In this document: piece by piece, positions 37,181-45,655 of the stretch
Layout of the letters: every line of letters begins with the position of its first letter
Position numbering within the stretch: position 1 is the first letter of the stretch
NCBI GenBank assembly: GCA_965248395.1
Contig: OZ252103.1
Span: 496,001-560,000 of the forward strand
Direction of reading: 5' to 3'
Length of the DNA stretch: 64,000 nt
Source of the DNA: JAAXHH01 sp965248395
GTDB lineage: Bacteria; JAAXHH01
Position numbers and translations under genes: made by a program
The notes under the pieces: model-generated
The model's input: only the letters and a program-made list of their open reading frames with translations
Database searches by the model: none
What the model was told of the DNA's origin: nothing

Positions 37181-37963
37181 GTGAACCGCTTAAAACACGC
37201 GAAGCGAATCGGGCTGATCCTGCTGTCCTGCCTGCTCGGCGCGGCGCTGTGGACGACCCGCGGCGCCGGCGATTCGGGCCACGATCTCTTTCTGCAAAAC
37301 GATTTCACCTTCGGCCGGGTGGTGTACCAGAACTTCGGCGGGTACTACCGGGGATTCGGATTCGGTCGGTGGTCGGTGGATTTCCCTTCGGCCGACGCCA
37401 ACGTGATCAGGGCGTTGCGTGCGACCACCTCGCTCAAGATCAACGAACCGCAGGCGGTGGAGTTGACCGATCCCGGGCTGTTCGACATCCCCTTTCTCTA
37501 CATCCTGGAAGTCGGGTCCCTGCAGTTCAGTCCGGAGGAAGTGGACGCCCTGCGGGAATACCTTCTGCGCGGCGGGTTCCTGTTGGTGGACGATTTCCAC
37601 GGATCGCGTCAATGGGCGGTCTGGGAATCGCAGATCAAGCGGGTGTTTCCCGAACGGGACATCGAGGAGATCCCCGGAGACCATCCGATCCTGCACTGCT
37701 ACTACGATTTCGACGAGTATCCCCTGGTTCCCGGTACGGCGGCCCTGTGGAACATGAACAACTATGAGCGGGACGGCGCGTTGTACGGCCATCGCCTGCT
37801 GGGCATCTTCGATGACGGCGGACGGCTCATGGTGCTTATGAACTGGAACGCGGACCTGGGTGACGGCTGGGAACACGCCGCGGATCCAATGTACCCGCGG
37901 GAGTACTCCGTGATCGCTTACCGGCTGGCCGTGAACTACGCCATCTACGCGATGACCCATTGA
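37181..37963 (+). CDS. DUF4159-domain exported protein
   Basis: A 260-aa protein with a signal peptide (IGLILLSCLLGAALWTT). The body matches DUF4159: FTFGRVVYQNFG, then GRWSVDFPSADANVIRALRATTSL, then YLLRGGFLLVDDFHG and GDHPILHCYYDFDEYP. The fold is a GATase-like Rossmann domain without an obvious catalytic triad. A GTG at 37181, 8 nt after GGAGG, is better supported than the ATG 15 nt upstream. DUF4159 proteins often occur with MoxR and VWA genes, as here (110 bp after the CoxE-like gene). Function unknown. Confidence 0.8.
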   Translation: MNRLKHAKRIGLILLSCLLGAALWTTRGAGDSGHDLFLQNDFTFGRVVYQNFGGYYRGFGFGRWSVDFPSADANVIRALRATTSLKINEPQAVELTDPGLFDIPFLYILEVGSLQFSPEEVDALREYLLRGGFLLVDDFHGSRQWAVWESQIKRVFPERDIEEIPGDHPILHCYYDFDEYPLVPGTAALWNMNNYERDGALYGHRLLGIFDDGGRLMVLMNWNADLGDGWEHAADPMYPREYSVIAYRLAVNYAIYAMTH

Positions 37964-38024
37964 GCCCGCGGCCCTGGCCGTGCTGACGCACTGCAGGTCC
38001 TTCCATCTAATCGTTTGATTAACC

Positions 38025-39077
38025 CTACGCAACTTCGGTCAGGTACTTCAGCGCGGCCGTCAACACTTCGACGGACCGGAGGTACTCGTCCAGGACGATA
38101 TGCTCGCCGGGGGTATGGTCCAGGCTTGAGTCTCCCGGACCGTAGGCCGCGATCGGACTCTTCCATGCCGGTCCGACGATGCACATGTCCGATGTGCCCG
38201 TCTTCTTCTTGAAGGTCGGCCTGCCGCCTTCCTGCCGGATGCCTCGCAACAGGGCCCGGATCAGCGGCGTGTTCTTCGCGGCGACCACCCCTTCCAGTCT
38301 CTGGTCGCACTCGATTTCGGCGGTCCCCGCCTGGTCCGTTACGAAGCCGACCAGGCCGTCCATGTCGTAACCCGGCGGCACGCGCACCGAGAAATAGGCG
38401 TCCGCGCCTTCGGTCAACCCGTGGTCGTGGGTGTTGAAACGTCTCAGTTCGAGCCGGGGAGACTCGAATTCGCTTTCCGTGGCCTGGGAGGTGACGCGGG
38501 ACTGAAGGGCGTTGTACAGCGCGATGGCCCGTTCCCCCGCGCGCAGATGGTCCCCGGCGAAATGGGCGTTGGGCTGCTCGAGCCGGTAGTCGAAACCCAC
38601 GACGCCCTTGTACCCTATGGTGACGCTGTCCCAGCCGCTCGGTTCGCCGATGAACACGTAATCGGGCCTCATGCGGTCCACCAGGTGGCGGGCGCCCCGC
38701 GAGGTGGGACACTCCTCCTCCACGGCGCCGACGACCGTGATCCGTCCGCGATCGAGTTCGGTGAACCGGGAAAGGGCGGCGGCGAAGGCGGCCAGGGGGC
38801 CCTTGGCGTCCACCGAGCCCCGGCCGTAGAGACGGCCCGCCTCTTCACGCACCGGAACGATCCCGGGAACCGTGTCGATGTGTCCAACCAAGGCGATGTG
38901 GGGACTGCCGCGCCCTATCTCGCCCACCGCGTTGCCTGCGTTGTCCACATGGGCGCGGATCCCTCTCTGGTCCATGGCTTCAACCAGGAAGGTGACCGCT
39001 TCACCCTCCTGCCCGGAGGGACTGTACCGGTCGACCAGGCCTCGCAGCAACGCGACGTCGTCGCGGTCAGGACTCAT
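38025..39077 (-). CDS. lysK: LysW-lysine/ornithine hydrolase (M20 deacylase)
   Basis: A 350-aa zinc-dependent M20 peptidase-family enzyme that releases lysine (or ornithine) from the LysW carrier in the last pathway step. The metal-binding motifs are ALVGHIDTVPG, GRGSVDAKGPLAA and VEEECPTSRGAR, and a C-terminal His lies in LDHTPGEHIVLDEY. KKKTGTSDMCIVGPAW is typical of LysK. The ATG overlaps the lysJ stop as ATGA. It is the last gene of the operon, so no strong downstream signal is expected. The lysine-versus-arginine assignment is uncertain. Confidence 0.9.
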   Translation of the reverse strand: MSPDRDDVALLRGLVDRYSPSGQEGEAVTFLVEAMDQRGIRAHVDNAGNAVGEIGRGSPHIALVGHIDTVPGIVPVREEAGRLYGRGSVDAKGPLAAFAAALSRFTELDRGRITVVGAVEEECPTSRGARHLVDRMRPDYVFIGEPSGWDSVTIGYKGVVGFDYRLEQPNAHFAGDHLRAGERAIALYNALQSRVTSQATESEFESPRLELRRFNTHDHGLTEGADAYFSVRVPPGYDMDGLVGFVTDQAGTAEIECDQRLEGVVAAKNTPLIRALLRGIRQEGGRPTFKKKTGTSDMCIVGPAWKSPIAAYGPGDSSLDHTPGEHIVLDEYLRSVEVLTAALKYLTEVA

Positions 39078-40333
39078 TCAGCCTCCGGGGCTCCGGCTCG
39101 GCTGCGGGTGGCGCGTCTCGTGTTCACGGCCTGTCCGTCCGCCCGGCTCGACCGGTCCGCCGGACTTTCTTCCAGGTAACACAACACTTCTTTCACGGCC
39201 TCTGCCACCTGGTTGATTTCATCCCTGGAGATCGACAGGGGCGGCAGGAATCGCAGCACCGTGTTGCCCGCGGGCAGGGCCAGCACGCCCCTTTCCATGA
39301 GCCCGCGCAGGATGGGCGTGACCCGTCCTTTCAGTTCGACCCCGATGATCAAGCCCATGCCCCGAATCTCGCGGATGGCAGGTGCGTCCAGCGCCGCGAG
39401 ACGGTCCCGGAAATACGCCCCGGATTCCCGGGCGTTTTCGACGAGTCCTTCCTCCTGCAGCACGCGCAGCGTCGCCAGGGCGGCCGCACAGATTACCGGG
39501 CTGCCGCCGAAGGTATTGCCGTGGGACATGGCGGGCACTTCCCTTACCGAGTCGGAACAGAGCGCCGCTCCCACGGGCAGGCCTCCGGCCATGGCCTTGG
39601 CCAGACAGAGGATATCCGGCCGCAGTTCGTGGTGCTCGCAGGCGAACATGGCGCCCGTCCTGCCGAAACCGGTCTGCACCTCGTCCACGATGAACAGGGC
39701 GCCCCGTTCCCGGCAAAGGGCCTCCACGCGCTTCAGGTATTCGCCGTCGCCGGGCCGCACGCCGCCCTCGCCCTGCACCACTTCCAGGATCACCGCGGCG
39801 GTTCCGTCGCCTATGGCTTCGTCCATTGCGCCGGCATCGTTGTACTTCACGTGGGTGAAACCCGGCACGAGCGGTTCGAAGGGGACGCGGTACTTGGGAT
39901 TCCAGGTCGCGCTCAGGGCGCCGAAGGTGCGTCCGTGAAACCCGCGCTGGGCCGCGATCACGCCGGGCCGGCCGGTGACGACGCGGGCGAATTTCAGCGC
40001 CGCTTCCACTGCCTCCGTGCCGGAATTGCACAGGAAGAGACGGTCCAACCCCGCCGGGGCCACCCGGGTCAGGGCCGTGACCAGTTCCGCGCGCACGTCA
40101 TTGTAAAAGGTGTCCGGGCAGATCATGAGGCGCTCTGACTGGCGCGCCACCGCTTTGGCCACGACCGGGTGACTGTGGCCGATGTTGGCCGTACCGTGCC
40201 CGCCGATACAGTCGATGTATTCCTTTCCTTCGGCATCCCACACCCGCGTGCCGAGGCCGCGGACGATCACCACGTCCCGCTTCGTCAAAATACCCATGGA
40301 TACGCGATCTTCCATTGCCTGGTAGTCTGTCAT
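39074..40333 (-). CDS. lysJ: LysW-aminoadipate/glutamate semialdehyde aminotransferase
   Basis: A 419-aa class-III PLP aminotransferase of the ArgD/LysJ group. VDEVQTGFGRTGAMFA carries the Asp that contacts PLP, and LCLAKAMAGGLPVGA the Schiff-base lysine. DCIGGHGTANIGHSHPVV is another landmark. The ATG at 40333 (MTDYQAMEDRVSMG...) is chosen because the 41 codons upstream do not resemble the family. It follows lysZ after 112 bp, the longest gap in the operon, and overlaps lysK by 4 nt. Confidence 0.92.
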   Translation of the reverse strand: MTDYQAMEDRVSMGILTKRDVVIVRGLGTRVWDAEGKEYIDCIGGHGTANIGHSHPVVAKAVARQSERLMICPDTFYNDVRAELVTALTRVAPAGLDRLFLCNSGTEAVEAALKFARVVTGRPGVIAAQRGFHGRTFGALSATWNPKYRVPFEPLVPGFTHVKYNDAGAMDEAIGDGTAAVILEVVQGEGGVRPGDGEYLKRVEALCRERGALFIVDEVQTGFGRTGAMFACEHHELRPDILCLAKAMAGGLPVGAALCSDSVREVPAMSHGNTFGGSPVICAAALATLRVLQEEGLVENARESGAYFRDRLAALDAPAIREIRGMGLIIGVELKGRVTPILRGLMERGVLALPAGNTVLRFLPPLSISRDEINQVAEAVKEVLCYLEESPADRSSRADGQAVNTRRATRSRAGAPEAE

Positions 40334-40445
40334 TTCGCCTGTACTCCAGTCACCGTTTCCGGTCTCATCCTCGTCTGTCGCCGGTCCCATCGGGTCCCGG
40401 CGGCCACGAACCACCCATACAATTTCCAACGATCCCTGACCACTT

Positions 40446-41246
40446 CTATCCGCCAATTACCGTGCCCTTGCCGCGCAACGCCGACGTGACCGGACAGGGC
40501 ACGCGGCCGTCGCCCAGGATCACCGTGCCCACCCCAAGTTCCAGCGCTTCCCTTGCGCCCAGCAGTTTCTTCTTCATGCGGCTCCTGGCGTGGGTCGCTA
40601 TCGCGTCGTCTATGTCGTCTTGGGCGAGGCGGGGAATCAGCGTACTCTCGTCGTCCGCGTCCTCGAGAAACCCTGGCGTGTTGGAGAGTATGACCAGCCG
40701 GTCCGCGCCCAGGCCGTCGGCGATCACGGCGGCCGCCCGGTCTCCGTCCACGTTGATCACCTCGCCTTCGTAGCTGATGGCCGGAGGACTGACAACCGGC
40801 AGGTATCCGTGGTCCAGGAGGGTGGTCAGGAGCGATACGTTCGCCTTTTCGACACGGCCTGTGTAGTCGTCCCTCAGAACTTTTTGCCTGCCGTCCTCCA
40901 CGATGCGGAGGGTGGGTTTACGCCGGCCCTCGAGAAGCCTGCCGTCGACCCCGCTCAGCCCGATGGCGTTGACCCCGAGCTGCTGCAGTTTCTCGACGAT
41001 GCGGGTATTGAGCTTGCCGCAGTATACCATGTTGAAGATATCCAGCGTTTCCGGGTCGGTATACCGGCTCGTGTACCCGGAAGGCGACGTGACCATGCGC
41101 GGCGGCTTGCCCAGCTGCTCCGATATGCGGTTCAATTCGTCGGACGCGCCGTGCACCAGCACCAGCGGTTCGGTCTGCCGGGCGAGATCCTCGAGTACGT
41201 AGTCCAGGTTGATGCCCCTGCTGCCGCCGGTCTTCACCACGATCAT
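40446..41246 (-). CDS. lysZ: LysW-aminoadipate/glutamate kinase
   Basis: A 266-aa amino-acid kinase of the ArgB/LysZ family that phosphorylates the gamma/delta carboxylate of the LysW-bound substrate. MIVVKTGGSRGINLDYV and LVHGASDELN are the nucleotide and substrate loops, and the C-terminal half has VINVDGDRAAAVIADGLGADRLVILSNTPG. The ATG at 41246 overlaps the hisS stop as ATGA; the 62-codon upstream extension is a shadow of hisS. It is co-transcribed with hisS and lysJ. Confidence 0.92.
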   Translation of the reverse strand: MIVVKTGGSRGINLDYVLEDLARQTEPLVLVHGASDELNRISEQLGKPPRMVTSPSGYTSRYTDPETLDIFNMVYCGKLNTRIVEKLQQLGVNAIGLSGVDGRLLEGRRKPTLRIVEDGRQKVLRDDYTGRVEKANVSLLTTLLDHGYLPVVSPPAISYEGEVINVDGDRAAAVIADGLGADRLVILSNTPGFLEDADDESTLIPRLAQDDIDDAIATHARSRMKKKLLGAREALELGVGTVILGDGRVPCPVTSALRGKGTVIGG

Positions 41247-42508
41247 AGTGCGTCCCCGCCCTTCACCGCGCCCATGACCTCCGAACGGGGTACGGCCGTC
41301 TGCGTGCTGTCCCCCATGCGCCGTACCATGACGACGCCGGTCTTCACCTCGTCGTCGCCGATGATCAGGGTGTACGCGGCGCCGGTCCGGTCGGCCTGCT
41401 TCATCTGTGCCTTCAGGCTGCGGTCCTCCCACAGGGCGGCCGCGCCCACACCGGCCGCTCTAAGCTCCTGCGCCAGGACCACGGCGGCAGCCTTGGCCTC
41501 GGCGCCCAGGTAGGCGACGAATACCCGTGGCTTAGGCGTCTCCGGGGGTTCGATCCCCTCCTGCTTCATGGCGAGGATGATGCGTTCGATGCCGGAGGCG
41601 AAACCGATCGCCGGCGTATCGGGACCGCCGATCATCCCGATCAATCCGTCGTAACGTCCGCCGCCGCATACCGCGTTCTGCGCGCCAATGCCCGCGGCCC
41701 AGACCTCGAATACGGTCTTCGTATAGTAGTCCAGTCCCCGTACCAGGCGATGATTGACCTCGTACGGGCGTTCCAGGGCGTCCAGGTAGGAACGCAACTG
41801 GTCGAAGTGATCGCCGCAGCCGCCGCACAGGGATTCAACGATCCGCGGCGCCCCTTCCGAGATCGTCCGGCAGGGTTCGTTCTTGCAGTCCAGCAACCTG
41901 AGCAGGTTCTGCTCGTAGCGGCGCCGGCAGTCGCCGCACAGTTCGCCCAGTCGCTGATCGTACCAGGCCTTCAGCGTCGCGAGGTATCCCGGGCGGCACG
42001 CAGGGCATCCCGTGCTGTTTACCTGGAAGGACAGTCCGCTTATTCCGATGTCTTCGTAGATCTGCCAGGCGACCTGCATCACCTCGAGATCGATGGCCGG
42101 GTCCTGGCTGCCCAGTACCTCCACGTCGATCTGGTAGAACTGGCGGTACCGGCCCGCCTGCGGACGTTCGTACCGGAAAGCCGGTCCGATCGTAAAGAGC
42201 CTCAGGGGCTGCGGCCTGCCATGCAGCTTGCGTTCGGCGTAGGCCCGGCAGATCCCCGCCGTGAATTCGGGTCGCAGGGTCATGCTCTCGTCGTTGCGGT
42301 CGAGAAAGGTATACATTTCCTTTTCGACGATGTCCGTGGATTCGCCGACGCTCCTTTCGAAGAGTCCGGTCTTTTCGAATACCGGCACGTCGATCTGCTC
42401 GTAACTGTAAAGCGCACAGACCCGGTGCGTGGTTTCGATCACGTGGCGCCAGTGGGCCTGGTCTTCGGGCAGGATGTCGTAGGTGCCTCTTGGTGCCTGG
42501 TAGTTCAT
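41243..42508 (-). CDS. hisS: Histidyl-tRNA synthetase
   Basis: A 421-aa class-II aminoacyl-tRNA synthetase charging tRNA-His. Motif 2 is FTIGPAFRYERPQAGRYRQFYQ, the histidine-A region RLVRGLDYYTKTVFEVW, and motif 3 IGFASGIERIILAM. The C-terminal anticodon-binding domain begins at KPRVFVAYLGAE. The ATG at 42508 (MNYQAPRGTYDILPED) is family-typical; the upstream extension is a shadow of lysY. The gene sits inside the LysW operon, 11 bp after lysY and overlapping lysZ by 4 nt. Confidence 0.97.
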   Translation of the reverse strand: MNYQAPRGTYDILPEDQAHWRHVIETTHRVCALYSYEQIDVPVFEKTGLFERSVGESTDIVEKEMYTFLDRNDESMTLRPEFTAGICRAYAERKLHGRPQPLRLFTIGPAFRYERPQAGRYRQFYQIDVEVLGSQDPAIDLEVMQVAWQIYEDIGISGLSFQVNSTGCPACRPGYLATLKAWYDQRLGELCGDCRRRYEQNLLRLLDCKNEPCRTISEGAPRIVESLCGGCGDHFDQLRSYLDALERPYEVNHRLVRGLDYYTKTVFEVWAAGIGAQNAVCGGGRYDGLIGMIGGPDTPAIGFASGIERIILAMKQEGIEPPETPKPRVFVAYLGAEAKAAAVVLAQELRAAGVGAAALWEDRSLKAQMKQADRTGAAYTLIIGDDEVKTGVVMVRRMGDSTQTAVPRSEVMGAVKGGDAL

Positions 42509-42519
42509 TATCCTTCTTC

Positions 42520-43563
42520 CTATACCGGATGCAGGCCCGGAAACTCCAGGCCTGTCCGTTCGTCCCATCCGTACATGATGTTGAGGGCCTGCACGGCCTG
42601 GCCGGCCGCGCCCTTGACCAGGTTGTCCAGCGCGCCCATGACCACGACCCGGTCGCTGTGTTCGTCCCGCTCGAACCCGATGTCGCAGTAGTTGGTGCCC
42701 GAGAGGAACTTCGGATCGGGGTACCGAAACACGCCCTGGCGCTCCTTGATGATGCGGATGAAGGGCTCCCGGTCGTAGGCCTCCCGGAATATACCCCAGA
42801 TTTCCCTTTCGGACAGGTTGCCGTTCACAAAGGCGTGTGTCGTCATCAGGATGCCGCGCACCATTTCGATGGCTGTGGCAGAAAAATGGACCGCGGGCGC
42901 CCGTCCCCCGAAAGTCAGTTCCTGCACGATCTCCGCCGTGTGGCGATGTCCGGTGGGCTTGAACGACCTTACCGCGCCGCTCCGGTCCGGATGGTGGGTG
43001 GACTGGTCGGCCCGGTTCCCCGCCGCCGAGGAACCGATCTTCCCTTCCATGAACAGACGCGACGGGTCGACGGCGCCGGCCCTCACCAGCGGTGCCAGCG
43101 ACAGGATCGCCGAGGCGGCCAGGCACCCTGTGCACGCGACGCAATCGGCATCCCGTATTTCCTCTCGGTACAGTTCGGCCAGGCCGTACACGAAACGGTC
43201 CAGCACTTCCGGGTGCGTGTGTTCGTGTCCGTACCAGGCTGGATAGTCACTCGGGTCCCTTAGGCGGAAGTCCGCGCTCAGGTCGATGACGCGGCCGGTC
43301 AGGCCGGAAAGGGCGTCCCACCGTCTCATGGCCTCCCCGTGAGGAAGGCACAGGCATAGTACGTCGCAGGATTCCAGGTCGGCCAGCGCGTTGAATTTCA
43401 GGTCCGTGACCCGGCGCAGGTTCGGATGGGAACGGCCGACGGGCTTGCCGGCCAGCGATTCGGAAGTCACCTGCCGGATCTCGATTTCAGGGTGGTACAG
43501 CAGCAAGCGCAACAGTTCGCCCCCGCCGTAACCGGACGCTCCTGCGATCGACACCTTGATCAT
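42520..43563 (-). CDS. lysY: LysW-aminoadipyl/glutamyl phosphate reductase (ArgC/LysY)
   Basis: A 347-aa NADPH-dependent reductase of the ArgC family. The N-terminal SIAGASGYGGGELLRLLLYHP binds the cofactor, and VACTGCLAASAILSLAPLV holds the catalytic Cys. SKLHP-like residues are replaced by an RRPxGRSHPN stretch near residue 45. A conserved His lies in TGHRHTAEIVQEL. The ATG overlaps the upstream LysX stop (ATGA). It acts between LysZ and LysJ. Carrier use is inferred from the operon. Confidence 0.93.
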   Translation of the reverse strand: MIKVSIAGASGYGGGELLRLLLYHPEIEIRQVTSESLAGKPVGRSHPNLRRVTDLKFNALADLESCDVLCLCLPHGEAMRRWDALSGLTGRVIDLSADFRLRDPSDYPAWYGHEHTHPEVLDRFVYGLAELYREEIRDADCVACTGCLAASAILSLAPLVRAGAVDPSRLFMEGKIGSSAAGNRADQSTHHPDRSGAVRSFKPTGHRHTAEIVQELTFGGRAPAVHFSATAIEMVRGILMTTHAFVNGNLSEREIWGIFREAYDREPFIRIIKERQGVFRYPDPKFLSGTNYCDIGFERDEHSDRVVVMGALDNLVKGAAGQAVQALNIMYGWDERTGLEFPGLHPV

Positions 43564-44399
43564 GATTGGGCCACCTTTACCAGGTAATCGATGATTCGGC
43601 CGGGAATGTCCACTCCCGTCGGCCGGACGCTGTTACGGAATTCCATGGTATAGTTGACCTCATTGACCATGATCCCGGCCGGCGATTCCAGCAGGTCGAC
43701 GGCCACCACGCCGCCGCCCACCGCTTCCGCGGCGCGGGCGGACAGCGTTCCAACATCGCCCTCTACGGGGCAGTTGGCCACCGTCCCTCCCAGGGCGGTG
43801 TTGGTCTTCCAATGGTCCGAATAGCGGTAGATGGCGCAGATGGTCTCGCCGTCGACCACGAAGGATCGAATGTCACGTCCGGGCTTGTCGACGTACTCCT
43901 GGATGTAGAACACCGAATGGTGGTACGATCCCAGGGTCTCCTTGTGCTCGAGCACCGCTTCCGCGGCATGGCGGTCGTTGATCCGGGCGATCAGGCGTCC
44001 CCACGATCCTATGGGGGGCTTGAGCACAACCGGATAGCCCATGGATTCCATTTCCTCGAGGGCGGACTCCGCCGTGAAGGCGATACGGGCTTTTGGCGTG
44101 GGTACCCCATGGTCCACCAGCGCCATGGTTGTCAGGAACTTGTTCCCGCACACGCGGGCCACGTCGTACGAATTGACGGTTCTAACGCCGCTGGCATTGA
44201 GCATCTTCAGCGAGTAGAGCGCCCTGGAGTGGTTGATGCACCGCTCCAGGATTACGTCGTGGTCGTACCGGTGGTTCTCCAGGTCGAAGACGAGGCGCCG
44301 GTCGTCCAGCCGGTCGAAAAAGACCCCGCGCCGACTGGCCGCCTCGAACAACATCTTCTGTTCTTTTGAGACTATGGAAAGCAGCATGCCGATCTTCAC
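43560..44399 (-). CDS. lysX: LysW-aminoadipate/glutamate ligase LysX (ATP-grasp), first paralogue
   Basis: A 279-aa ATP-grasp ligase that joins the substrate's amino group to the C-terminal Glu of LysW. MALVDHGVPTPKA, YPVVLKPPIGSWGRLIARI and YIQEYVDKPGRDIRSFVV are the ATP-grasp core. MVNEVNYTMEFRNSVRPTGV is the Mg-binding and substrate-binding motif of LysX/ArgX. Translation probably starts at the GTG at 44399, overlapping the previous stop (GTGA). It lies directly after a second, divergent copy and before lysY. Confidence 0.92.
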   Translation of the reverse strand: MKIGMLLSIVSKEQKMLFEAASRRGVFFDRLDDRRLVFDLENHRYDHDVILERCINHSRALYSLKMLNASGVRTVNSYDVARVCGNKFLTTMALVDHGVPTPKARIAFTAESALEEMESMGYPVVLKPPIGSWGRLIARINDRHAAEAVLEHKETLGSYHHSVFYIQEYVDKPGRDIRSFVVDGETICAIYRYSDHWKTNTALGGTVANCPVEGDVGTLSARAAEAVGGGVVAVDLLESPAGIMVNEVNYTMEFRNSVRPTGVDIPGRIIDYLVKVAQS

Positions 44400-45250
44400 G
44401 ATGCCCGCCCTCCCTGCTCCACCGTATCCACCACGTAGTCCATGATCTTTCCGCAAATATTGACCCCGGTTACGTCCGACACTTCGGACAGTCCGGACGG
44501 CGGCCCCATCTCCTGCACGTACCAGGCGTCCTTCGTGCGGACCATGTCCACCACCGCGATACCGCCGCCTATGGCCCGGACAGCGGAAACCGCCAGGGCG
44601 CTCAATTCCTCCGTGACGGGCTCCTTCGCCATCAGGCCGCCATCGGCAATGGATCCGATCCAGTGGTGGGTCAGCACCGTTACGGCGGCGACCGTCTCGT
44701 CACCGACCACGTATGCCCTTATGTCGTGTCCGGGCGCTTCGATGTATTTCTGAACGAAGAAGATCGAATGATGGTACGCGCCCAGGATGCGCTTGTGCTC
44801 CAGGGTCGTCGCCGCGGTATACTTGTCCTGTATGCGGGAGACCAGCTGGTCCTCGGGACCTTCCACGGGTCTCAGCACGACCGGGTACCCCATGGCTTCC
44901 ATGGCTTCGAGGGCCGAACCCGGCGTATAGGCCAGGCGAACGTCCGGCACAGGCACCCCCTTCTCCCGCAACGCCAGGGTCGTCAGCAGCCGGTTTCCGT
45001 AGGTCTCCACTACGGACTGCCGGTTCACCGTGGGAATACCCCAGTGGTCGAACACGGTCAGCGCGTACACGGCCCGGTGGTGGTCGACGCAACGTTCCAG
45101 GACCACGTCGAGATCGATATGCCGGCGGTCCAGTTCGAATACCTGCCGGGTGTTGTCGATCGTCTTCACGACGACTCCCCGTAGACCCGCCTCGGCGATC
45201 AGCCGCTTTTCATCCTTGCGGATGCGCGACAGCACGATGCCCATTTCCAT
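44396..45250 (-). CDS. Second, divergent LysX-like ATP-grasp protein
   Basis: A 284-aa paralogue of the following gene. It keeps the ATP-grasp core: MGYPVVLRPVEGPEDQLVSRI, FVQKYIEAPGHDIRAYVV. The metal/substrate motif EVNYTMEFRNSV of true LysX/ArgX is replaced by VQEMGPPSGLSEV, so the Asn ligand of the ExN pair is absent. It may prefer another substrate (Glu versus aminoadipate), act in a heteromeric ligase, or be a poorly active copy. It is the first gene after the candidate attenuator at 45281-45444 and overlaps the next LysX by 4 nt. Confidence 0.8.
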   Translation of the reverse strand: MEMGIVLSRIRKDEKRLIAEAGLRGVVVKTIDNTRQVFELDRRHIDLDVVLERCVDHHRAVYALTVFDHWGIPTVNRQSVVETYGNRLLTTLALREKGVPVPDVRLAYTPGSALEAMEAMGYPVVLRPVEGPEDQLVSRIQDKYTAATTLEHKRILGAYHHSIFFVQKYIEAPGHDIRAYVVGDETVAAVTVLTHHWIGSIADGGLMAKEPVTEELSALAVSAVRAIGGGIAVVDMVRTKDAWYVQEMGPPSGLSEVSDVTGVNICGKIMDYVVDTVEQGGRAS

Positions 45251-45280
45251 GGATCTTACGTCCCTTCCCGGCTATACCAT

Positions 45281-45329
45281 AAAAAAAGGAGCCGGCCTCT
45301 TCGCTCGATCAGAAGAGGAACATGGCTCC
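45281..45329 (-). terminator. Intrinsic terminator between lysW and the LysX-like genes (attenuator)
   Basis: On the minus strand GGAGCC ... CCTCTTC, loop, GAAGAGG ... GGCTCC is followed directly by seven T residues (45281-45287). It lies about 160 nt after the lysW stop and 30 nt before the next gene's ATG, a position where it can control the downstream operon. An alternative hairpin (45317-45339) overlaps its 5' arm. Confidence 0.8.
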
Positions 45330-45339
45330 TGTCTGTTCC
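45317..45339 (-). promoter_or_regulatory. Candidate anti-terminator hairpin
   Basis: GGAACA (45334-45339) can pair with TGTTCC (45317-45322), leaving the loop GACAGGAGCCA. That loop contains the GGAGCC that forms the 5' base of the terminator stem, so the two structures exclude each other. This is the arrangement expected of an attenuator. It was seen by eye only; no folding energy has been computed. Confidence 0.45.
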
Positions 45340-45366
45340 TTTGGCCCGGTTATTCCGTGTCTTGAA

Positions 45367-45444
45367 TCAACGCGGGACTCGATGAGCGGACGAACGCAAA
45401 TCACAATCATGATTTCCATGTTTATGTTTCATTCGTTTGCTCAT
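45367..45444 (-). CDS. Candidate leader peptide of the LysW operon (25 aa)
   Basis: A 25-codon frame opening at ATG 45444 with AGGA 10 nt ahead. It is strongly enriched in Lys (3), Arg (4) and His (4): MSKRMKHKHGNHD at the start and HRVPR at the end. It ends 28 nt before the anti-terminator hairpin. Stalling at scarce Lys-, Arg- or His-tRNA would place a ribosome upstream of the terminator. The downstream operon makes Lys/Arg-pathway enzymes and HisRS. That it is translated and senses amino acids is inference. Confidence 0.5.
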   Translation of the reverse strand: MSKRMKHKHGNHDCDLRSSAHRVPR

Positions 45445-45490
45445 CTTTGGTTTCCTAATCTGAATACGAAACCGCCAGGCGGTAACGAAT

Positions 45491-45655
45491 TCATTCTCCC
45501 CAGTCTTCTTCCTCTTCCGGCGCCAGTTCCAACTCAAGAGGTTTTACGCTGATGACCTCGAGTTCCGCGCCGCATTCTTCGCAGGCTATGATTTCGCCTT
45601 CCACGACATCATATTCCAAGTTGACCGTGGCGCCACATTCAGGGCAGAGTCCCAT
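45491..45655 (-). CDS. lysW: LysW amino-group carrier protein
   Basis: A 54-aa acidic carrier. Two CxxC pairs (LCPECGATV and ACEECGAEL) bind zinc, and the C-terminus ends EEEEDWGE, the EDWGE tail whose terminal Glu is amidated with the pathway substrate. The negatively charged globule then docks to LysX, LysZ, LysY, LysJ and LysK. It is encoded upstream of all these genes. A candidate attenuator separates it from them, so carrier and enzymes may be made in different amounts. The ribosome site is a GGGGGTG just ahead of the ATG. Confidence 0.95.
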   Translation of the reverse strand: MGLCPECGATVNLEYDVVEGEIIACEECGAELEVISVKPLELELAPEEEEDWGE

